Below are positions 30,877 through 36,763 of a DNA stretch of 36,763 bases, in pieces. The stretch is from a filamentous cyanobacterium CCP3 (GTDB lineage Bacteria > Cyanobacteriota > Cyanobacteriia > Phormidesmidales > Phormidesmidaceae), in NCBI GenBank assembly GCA_003022385.1, contig PYGV01000019.1:1-36763 (forward strand). Direction: 5' to 3'. The notes under the pieces are model-generated. The model was not told where the DNA came from, made no database searches, and worked only from the letters and a program-made list of their open reading frames with translations. The translations under genes were made by a program, and so were the position numbers. Position 1 is the first letter of the stretch. Every line of letters begins with the position of its first letter.

Positions 30877-31637
30877 AATCGTAGCCCCACTCGGCTAGGC
30901 GGTCGTAGATGCTGTACTCATGCACATTCGGAGCAATGGTGGCCGTGATGATAGAACCTATCATCACGCGCTGCACGTTCTCTATCATTCGAATGATGAC
31001 CTGACCCCCCGCTCAATCATCCCGAATATCGGCGGCTTTTCCGTTTCGAGCGTGCCGCGTCCCCGCAGCCGTTTGAGCTTGCGCCTACGCCCCTGGTGCC
31101 CTTTTTTTGGAGCGCTTCTGGGTGCCCTTTATGACCTGCCGTCCCATAGACTTCATCGCCCTCGACCTCCCTAGACAGCTGTGCCTCTGGCTTGTTGTCC
31201 ACGATGGCTGCCGCAGCTGCGTTGTCGTCTGATGGACATCGTCTTTGTTCAACTCCAACTCCTGGGCAATCTGCTGGTTCGACAGGTTTAACCCCGTCAA
31301 ATACAAGCACCCCAGCCATACCCGCAAAGGCTGGTGTCGTCGGCTAAAGACAGTGCTCGTCAAGTCGTCGAACTGGCGATGGCAGCGTTTGCAGCGGTAG
31401 CGCTGACGGTGAGGGTGGGCGTCACTTTCCCCGCTTGATGACCTCATCACAGCCGCACCTGGGGCAATCGACGATACCCTCAGGCCAGCGTTGAGCATAA
31501 ACACTCTCAGGGCACTTGGCCTCTTCCAACAGATGGGTCAGGGTTAACGTAGCAACCGCGGAGATGCTCTTCGGTGGATCATCGTAGCGAAGGCTCAAAC
31601 GGTCGGCAGCTCACCTCCCCAAAACACCTATTGAGCC
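30877..31637 (-). pseudogene. IS1595-family transposase remnant with several frameshifts
   Basis: Read on the minus strand across frames: THLLEEAKCPESVYAQRWPEGIVDCPRCG, then QRYRCKRCHRQFDDLTSTVFSRRHQPLRVWLGCLYLTGLNLSNQQIAQELELNKDDVHQ, then VDNKPEAQLSREVEGDEVYGTAGHKG, and finally VQRVMIGSIITATIAPNVHEYSIYDRLAEWGYDF. These are successive parts of an IS1595/ISXO2-like DDE transposase (zinc-ribbon N-terminus, then the catalytic GDEVY). At least four shifts interrupt it, one at an A7 run near 31103, and the C-terminal part is missing at 30877. The end near 31611-31637 (ACCTCCCCAAAACACCTATT type) looks like a terminal inverted repeat. It is inactive. Confidence 0.8.
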
Positions 31638-31692
31638 TAAACGTGATTTAGACGTTTTCGATAGGTAATATGCTTGTGATCTTCTCAACCGC

Positions 31693-34600
31693 TCACCCCG
31701 ATCGCTGAGGCACCAGCGCCAAAATTGCCTCAATCAGCTCAGCGACATCCATCGGCTTGGGCAGGTGCTTTTGAAACCCGGCTGCCAAAATTTTCTCGCG
31801 GTCTACCGTAGTGGTGTAGGAGGTCAGTGCGATTGCTGGAAGCACAGCTTCGCTGAACGCGGGAATTTCGCTGGCAGAGGTCATCTCTCGCAGGTGTTGC
31901 ATCAGCATATAGCCATCCATGCCGGGCATGCCAATATCACTGACCAAAATGTCGGGCCGGGTTTTAGTCAGCGCCACAATCGCATCGGCGACAGAGGAGA
32001 AAGCCGTCACCTCAGCCCCAAACTGCTGCAGCGTTGCGGTAATTAAATGGCGGCTGTCGGCATCATCTTCAACAATCACGACGTGAATATTGAGCAGGTC
32101 ATGGCCACTCATCCGTTGAGGGTTAGGGGGCGGCGCTTCGACCACAGCCAGCATCACCGGCAGCCGCACGGTAAAGGTGGCCCCCTGTCCCTCCCCAAGA
32201 CTCTCAGCGTGAATAGTGCCGCTGTGCATGTCGACAATTTGATGGGCGATCGCCAGCCCCAGCCCTAGCCCACCAAAGTCTCGGGTGGTGGTGCTGTCGG
32301 CCTGCCTGAAGCGATCAAAAACGTGGGGTAAAAACGCTGGGTCAATTCCTTTGCCGGTATCGCTAATGCGAATTTCTGCCCAGTTTTCAACGTAGTCTAG
32401 CCGCATGCTCACCCGGCCCCCCGCAGAGGTAAATTTCACCGCGTTAGACAGCAAATTCCAAATCACCTGCTTGAGCCGGTTGGGGTCGCCTAAGACCTTA
32501 AAAGGAGCCGCATCTAGCTCAGTTTGAATCTGCACGCCCTTGGTTTCGCTCACAGAGCAGACGGTTTCTAAGGCATCGTCAATAATGGCGGTCAGCGAGG
32601 TGGGTAGGCTATTTAAGATTAGCTTGCCGCGCAAAATGCGCGAGACATCCAGCAGGTCATCGATCAGCTGAGACTGCTGGCGGGCATTGCGCTCAATAGT
32701 TTCGAGGGCGTAGGCGGTCTTGGCTGCGCTCAACTGACTGGTGCGCAGCAGCTTGGCCCAGCCCAAAATTGGGTTGAGGGGTGACCGGAGTTCGTGGGAG
32801 AGCACCGCCAGAAATTCGTCTTTAATTCGGTTGGCGTTCTCAGCGGCTTCTCGAGCCACGCGCTCCTGTTCGAGCAGGCGGACGCGCTGGTCTTCGAGCT
32901 GCTTTTTGTCGTCCACATCGGTAATGGTGCCCACCCAGCGGTTGACCTCGCCGCTGCTGTCTACCGGCAGCCCCCGGTTGATAAACCAGCGGTAGACGCC
33001 ATCGTGACGACGAATGCGCTGCTCGATTTCAAACGCTTCCCCCTTTTCTATGGCCCGTTGCCAAAGCACCATGACGCGCTCCTGCTCATCGGGATGCACC
33101 GTCTGCGTGCCAGCCGTACCGAGGGCTGTCCCTTGGGGAATACCGGTGTAGTCGTACCAGCGCTGATTCCAGTACTGAACGCCGCTGCGATCGGCCATCC
33201 AAACCATCTGGGGCATGGCCTCAGCTAGCATTCGGTAGCGCTCTTCACTCTCGCGCAGGGTTGCCTCCGCCTGCTTAAGGCTAGAAATATCGAGCGCCAC
33301 CCCGGCCATACGAATCGGTTGCCCCCGCTGGTCTCGGTAGACCCGGCCTATGGAGCGCACCCAGCGCACGGTGCCATTTGGCCAGAGCGTACGCATTTCA
33401 ACGTCGTAGTTCTGCTGGTGGGCGATCGCGTTATCTACCGCTCGCTGCACGCGATCGCGATCGTCGGGGTGAATGGCGCGGGCAAACGCCTCAAAGCTCA
33501 TGGGCGTGGTTGAGTCGATGCCGAACATCGTCTTACAGCGCTCTGACCAGACCAGATTTTGGTTGGTCAAATCGTAGTCCCAGGTGCCGCAGTTGGCCCC
33601 CTGCAAAGCCAGCTGCAGCCGCGTCTGGCTTTCCTGCAAGACCATCTCAATCTGCTTGCGATCGGTGATGTCGAGACAGGTGCCCATCAGCTTAATGAGC
33701 TGCCCCTGGGCATCGAGCACCGGTTCACAGCGCAGGTGCAGGTAGCGCTGCAAACCGTCTGGTAAAACCACCCTCAGATCGAGGGCGTAGGGCTGGTGAT
33801 CTGCGATCGCCCGCTCGGCAAACTGCTCTACCATCTGGCGATCGTCGGGGTGAATGCGCTGCATGAGGTCGGCGTGGCTGGGTTCGGTCTGGCTGGGGTC
33901 ATAGCCAAACTGCTCAAAGATGGCCTCTGACCACACGCTCTGCTGGCCTTCGGGGTAAAACTCCCAGCTGCCAAACTGCGCCATCCGCTGAGCCAGGGCC
34001 AGGTGAGCTTCGCTGCGTCGCAGGGCCTCTTCAGCCTGCCTGCGAGCGGTGATGTCAATGCCGACCATGGTCACTATCCAGCAGTTTTGGGCCTCATCCC
34101 GGCGGGAAGTGAGGCTGTCGGCTATCCACCGCACCGTCCCATCTTTGTGCAAAAACCGATATTCCAGCGTGATTGGCCGCTGCTCAAACACAGCCTCAAA
34201 CACGGCGTCAGCAATTGCTTCCCTGTCTTCTGAAAATGTGCGGGCTGTCCAAAGCTCCGGGGTAAGCTCCTCTAGGGTATAGCCGGTTAGGGCTTCGCAC
34301 CCCTCCGAGCGGTAGTCTAAAACGTAGGTGCGATCGGCAAAAAAGCGGCAGCGGGCAATGGAGGCAGGGGCCGTATTGAGCAAGCTGTCGAGCTGATCCT
34401 GGGAGGCGTGTAGGGCCTGCTCCAGATGTTTGCGATCGCTGATATCAACCCGCAGCAGCGACACCCCATCGCCAAACGGGTAGACCCGATTTTCGAACCA
34501 GCGCCCCTGATCGGCGTCAAACAGCTCAAAACCAGTGGCGGTTTGTGCCTCAACCGCCTCCTGCAGCCTCTGGTAAAAAGGCGTGGCCACCAGCCGGGGA

Positions 34601-35277
34601 AACACCTCCCAAATCGACCGCCCCAGCAGGGCCTGCCGAGGGGTGTGCAGGGCGGCCACAGCGCGATCGTTAGCGTAGGTAAAACACCAGTTGGCGTCAA
34701 ACATCATGAACTCATCGCTGATGCTGGTCAAAACATTTTCTAACCGTTTGGCAATTGTTTGCGCCTCTGTCCGCAGGGGCCGCTCGCGACGCTGGCCCAA
34801 AATCTTCTGCGTTGTCTCATGGATGGCGATAAAAATGCCGCCGACTCGATTCGCCTCATCCCAAATCGGGCTGTAGGAAAAGGTGAAATACCCCTCCTCA
34901 GGCTGGCCATTGCGGTCTAAAACCAGGGGCTGATCCTCAGACCAGGTGGCTTCGCCGGTTGCCATCACCCGATCGAGCAGTGGCCCCGCAAAATTCCACA
35001 CCTCTCGCCAGCAGTCCGCGCCCCGCTGACCAATGCCCACCGGATGCTTATGGCCTGCGATCGGAATGTAGGCATCGTTGTAGAACTGAATGTAGTCAGA
35101 ACCCCACAGCATCTGCATGGGAAACCTGGACGAAAGCAAAATTTGTAGCGCTACCTTAAGGCTCTGTGGCCATCCCTCAATCGGCCCTAGCGGAGTATCG
35201 GCCCAGTTAAATGCCTGAATGAGCGATCCAGTTTTTCCCCCATTACGTAGGAAGATTAACTCATTGGATGGTGTCAT
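31693..35277 (-). CDS. hybrid sensor histidine kinase with six PAS domains and receiver
   Basis: This is 1194 residues with no membrane segment, so probably a cytoplasmic sensor. Six PAS/PAC units occupy about 25-160, 175-285, 295-415, 425-540, 550-670 and 675-795, most ending in the typical D[IV][ST]..[KR]. HisKA follows with H828 in SHELRSPLNPILGW, then the HATPase with N-box N941/N945, DTGKG at 973-977 and GLGLGL at 1003-1008. The C-terminal receiver has acidic D1071/D1072, phosphoacceptor D1114 and K1174. It would autophosphorylate H828 and pass phosphate to D1114 or to another regulator; the signals are unknown. No strong ribosome-binding site precedes the ATG. The divergent CheB-type gene 660 bases away is a possible partner. 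Confidence 0.93.
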   Translation of the reverse strand: MTPSNELIFLRNGGKTGSLIQAFNWADTPLGPIEGWPQSLKVALQILLSSRFPMQMLWGSDYIQFYNDAYIPIAGHKHPVGIGQRGADCWREVWNFAGPLLDRVMATGEATWSEDQPLVLDRNGQPEEGYFTFSYSPIWDEANRVGGIFIAIHETTQKILGQRRERPLRTEAQTIAKRLENVLTSISDEFMMFDANWCFTYANDRAVAALHTPRQALLGRSIWEVFPRLVATPFYQRLQEAVEAQTATGFELFDADQGRWFENRVYPFGDGVSLLRVDISDRKHLEQALHASQDQLDSLLNTAPASIARCRFFADRTYVLDYRSEGCEALTGYTLEELTPELWTARTFSEDREAIADAVFEAVFEQRPITLEYRFLHKDGTVRWIADSLTSRRDEAQNCWIVTMVGIDITARRQAEEALRRSEAHLALAQRMAQFGSWEFYPEGQQSVWSEAIFEQFGYDPSQTEPSHADLMQRIHPDDRQMVEQFAERAIADHQPYALDLRVVLPDGLQRYLHLRCEPVLDAQGQLIKLMGTCLDITDRKQIEMVLQESQTRLQLALQGANCGTWDYDLTNQNLVWSERCKTMFGIDSTTPMSFEAFARAIHPDDRDRVQRAVDNAIAHQQNYDVEMRTLWPNGTVRWVRSIGRVYRDQRGQPIRMAGVALDISSLKQAEATLRESEERYRMLAEAMPQMVWMADRSGVQYWNQRWYDYTGIPQGTALGTAGTQTVHPDEQERVMVLWQRAIEKGEAFEIEQRIRRHDGVYRWFINRGLPVDSSGEVNRWVGTITDVDDKKQLEDQRVRLLEQERVAREAAENANRIKDEFLAVLSHELRSPLNPILGWAKLLRTSQLSAAKTAYALETIERNARQQSQLIDDLLDVSRILRGKLILNSLPTSLTAIIDDALETVCSVSETKGVQIQTELDAAPFKVLGDPNRLKQVIWNLLSNAVKFTSAGGRVSMRLDYVENWAEIRISDTGKGIDPAFLPHVFDRFRQADSTTTRDFGGLGLGLAIAHQIVDMHSGTIHAESLGEGQGATFTVRLPVMLAVVEAPPPNPQRMSGHDLLNIHVVIVEDDADSRHLITATLQQFGAEVTAFSSVADAIVALTKTRPDILVSDIGMPGMDGYMLMQHLREMTSASEIPAFSEAVLPAIALTSYTTTVDREKILAAGFQKHLPKPMDVAELIEAILALVPQRSG

Positions 35278-35936
35278 TGTGTGAACTGCAGCAGTTTTGA
35301 GGTTTGCAGATTGGCACGATAGAAGGCCGCGATCGCGCCCCAGCTTGTAATACTTATTGTAGAGATTTGGCCAGCTCTATAGCGTCACTAGGACTACCCC
35401 AGGCTAGCTAAATCGAGTTCAAAACGTGGAGTCCTATTTGCAGGAAAAACGACAGATCTCGCTCTAAACCTGGTACGAAAGCCAGTCAGGCCCCGTTTAG
35501 AGATCCCATTGACCAACGAAATCGCTCGGTTGCAGCGCTCAAGTTAACGATTGTTTTGCTGCATCAAGAATTGCAACATCTCTCGCAGCCTACAACTACG
35601 GGTATTGAGCCCAGCTCATTGGAAGAAACCAGGTGAGAGCACCCGGCTCAGCGTGACGAGCCCAAAGCTCTCACGTCCAACGGCTTAGGACGTCCGACGG
35701 CTTAGGATTGATGGGAGAATTTATAAAGGCTTACTAACTGAGACTACGGTATCGCAATCCTGTGGACTGGTTTTCTTATCGGCGGGCCTCCTTTCCCTGG
35801 TGGGGTAGGGTGCAGGGGAGCGAAGAAAGCTATATGCTTTAGAACTCTGCTCCCCCTGATTCCCCTTGCTTTCAGGCGCTTGAAAGCGACCATCCCCAAG
35901 CGATATCCAAGAGACCGTCATGCAAGAGACAGTTCG
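35278..35936. other. intergenic interval between kinase and CheB genes
   Basis: There is no convincing gene here. A 66-codon frame on the minus strand (35721-35921) has biased low-information composition and no ribosome-binding site. The only clear structure is the 17-bp tandem repeat at 35673-35706. Divergent promoters for the two flanking genes are expected here, but I cannot place them with confidence. Confidence 0.5.
35673..35706. repeat. tandem 17-bp direct repeat
   Basis: ACGTCCAACGGCTTAGG (35673-35689) is followed directly by ACGTCCGACGGCTTAGG (35690-35706); the copies differ at one position. It could be a regulator-binding pair or a simple slippage product. Confidence 0.7.
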
Positions 35937-36763
35937 ATGCCCGCAGGTCTGATTCGGTTACTGCTAGTAGAAGACTCGCCCGTTGCCCTAGCCCTGTTGC
36001 AGCGCATTTTTCGAGATGTACCCGATATGGAGGTCGTCGGGATAGCTCGTAACGGTCAGGAGGCTCTGGCCCTGATGCCGACAGTCAAGCCCACCCTGAT
36101 TTGCACCGACTTGCATATGCCTAAGATGAATGGGCTGGAGCTGACCCAGGAGGTAATGGCCCGTTTCCCCTGCCCAATTTTAGTGATCAGCGCCTCCGTA
36201 CAGGCAGAAGACACCCAGACCGTATTTCGCATATTAGAAGCCGGAGCACTCGATATCTTTCCTAAACCCCGCACCGGCCTGGCCTCAGAGTACGAAAAGG
36301 CTAAAACCAATCTGCTGGCAAAAGTTCGAGTGCTGTCAGGAGTCAAGGTATTTACCCATCGACGGCCCGGTGGGGCCACCGCTGCACTGCCTTTGCCCCC
36401 TCAGCCGGCTGAGCCTATCAACCCTCGGCTCAACACCTCGGCCCCTCGACTCCTGGCGATCGGCGCATCGACCGGCGGCCCCCAGGCGCTGCTGGCCGTT
36501 TTGCAGCCGTTGCCCAAAACATTTCCAGTTCCCATTGTCTGTGTGCAGCACATCAGCAGTGGTTTTTTGAAGGGGCTCGTCGATTGGCTCGACAGCAGCT
36601 GTGCCCTACGCGTCACCATTGCCGCCCCTGGGGATACGCCTCAGCCCGGCGTGGTGTACTTTCCCCCCGAGCAGCACCACCTGGAGATCAGCACCAGCGG
36701 GCAGATGGTGCTCTCTCAAGGGGCGCCAGTGGCCGGGCACTGCCCCTCGGTAACGGTAATGTT
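35937..36763 (+). CDS. cheB: CheB-type response regulator methylesterase (3' partial)
   Basis: The frame begins at ATG 35937 (MPAGLIRLLLVEDSP) and is open to the window end, about 275 residues. The receiver domain has E12/D13, phosphoacceptor D58 (TDLHMPKMNG) and K110 (FPKPR). After a proline-rich linker (about 145-170) comes the CheB methylesterase domain: the nucleophile S178 in GASTGGP and H205 in VQHIS, while the third catalytic residue (Asp) lies beyond the window. It removes methyl or amide groups from chemoreceptor glutamates when phosphorylated, resetting adaptation; in cyanobacteria CheB also occurs with CheR and multi-PAS kinases outside motility operons. The divergent six-PAS kinase fits that setting. 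Start support is weak (AGAGACAG). Confidence 0.88.
   Translation, partial: MPAGLIRLLLVEDSPVALALLQRIFRDVPDMEVVGIARNGQEALALMPTVKPTLICTDLHMPKMNGLELTQEVMARFPCPILVISASVQAEDTQTVFRILEAGALDIFPKPRTGLASEYEKAKTNLLAKVRVLSGVKVFTHRRPGGATAALPLPPQPAEPINPRLNTSAPRLLAIGASTGGPQALLAVLQPLPKTFPVPIVCVQHISSGFLKGLVDWLDSSCALRVTIAAPGDTPQPGVVYFPPEQHHLEISTSGQMVLSQGAPVAGHCPSVTVM

Noticed and set aside
30658-31637. Toxin-antitoxin pair
   Set aside because: The ribbon-helix-helix gene could be an antitoxin, but the adjoining sequence is an IS1595-type remnant and contains no toxin-like frame.
35673-35706. CRISPR-like repeat
   Set aside because: There are only two units, directly adjacent with no spacer, and no cas genes in the window.
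35721-35921. 66-residue minus-strand gene between the kinase and CheB genes
   Set aside because: There is no ribosome-binding site, its composition is Ser/Pro/Lys-rich, and it matches no recognisable motif.

Overview
The window reads as chromosomal DNA from a cyanobacterium, probably a filamentous Leptolyngbya/Nodosilinea-like lineage. The HIP1 octamer GCGATCGC recurs throughout (for example near 2632), short cyanobacterial-style palindromic repeats are present, and the protein types fit (a multi-PAS hybrid kinase, small cyanobacterial membrane proteins). The genus is inference; no rRNA or tRNA was seen to anchor it.

Layout. (1) 1-10340, plus strand, GC-rich: four tightly packed genes of a phage-tail-like (contractile-injection-type) locus. 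These are two tandem baseplate-assembly proteins (the first cut by the window edge), a tail protein with a beta-helix-like C-terminal region, and a DUF6519-type protein. Stop/start overlaps (ATGA) join the first three. (2) About 10336-10800: an internally deleted IS256-type transposase remnant abuts the end of the DUF6519 gene. (3) 10801-28487, all minus strand and less GC-rich: an accessory block holding a class D beta-lactamase, a RidA-like protein, a cofactor-free haloperoxidase-like hydrolase, two AraC regulators plus a broken third copy, several SDR/NmrA oxidoreductases plus a truncated SDR copy, small membrane proteins, SpoIIM-like and RDD proteins, two CPBP membrane proteases, a TAP-like secreted hydrolase, a TetR regulator and a secreted NTF2-like protein. 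(4) 28756-31692: a divergent AraC_N-type regulator, methionine aminopeptidase, a ribbon-helix-helix protein beside a repeat cluster, and a frameshifted IS1595-type transposase remnant. (5) 31693-36763: a six-PAS hybrid histidine kinase and, divergently, a CheB-type methylesterase cut by the window end.

How the parts work together. The most striking regulatory pattern is a shared promoter architecture at three places in the accessory block. Two copies of a 13-mer (TTTCAGATTCTTA on the plus strand) lie exactly 21 bp apart, 21-22 bp upstream of a -10-like hexamer. Two of the three lie directly between an araC gene and the next gene on the same strand (the alpha/beta hydrolase and an SDR); the third lies upstream of a broken gene remnant and a CPBP protease gene. 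I propose this as a local AraC regulon spread by segmental duplication. Around it are repeated gene copies and fragments (araC three times, SDR twice, a small ORF twice), two of them bearing short inserted repeats, so the block looks like an actively rearranging island. The tail-like locus may have lost its downstream part where the IS256 remnant now begins. No CRISPR array, tRNA, rRNA or replication origin was recognised.
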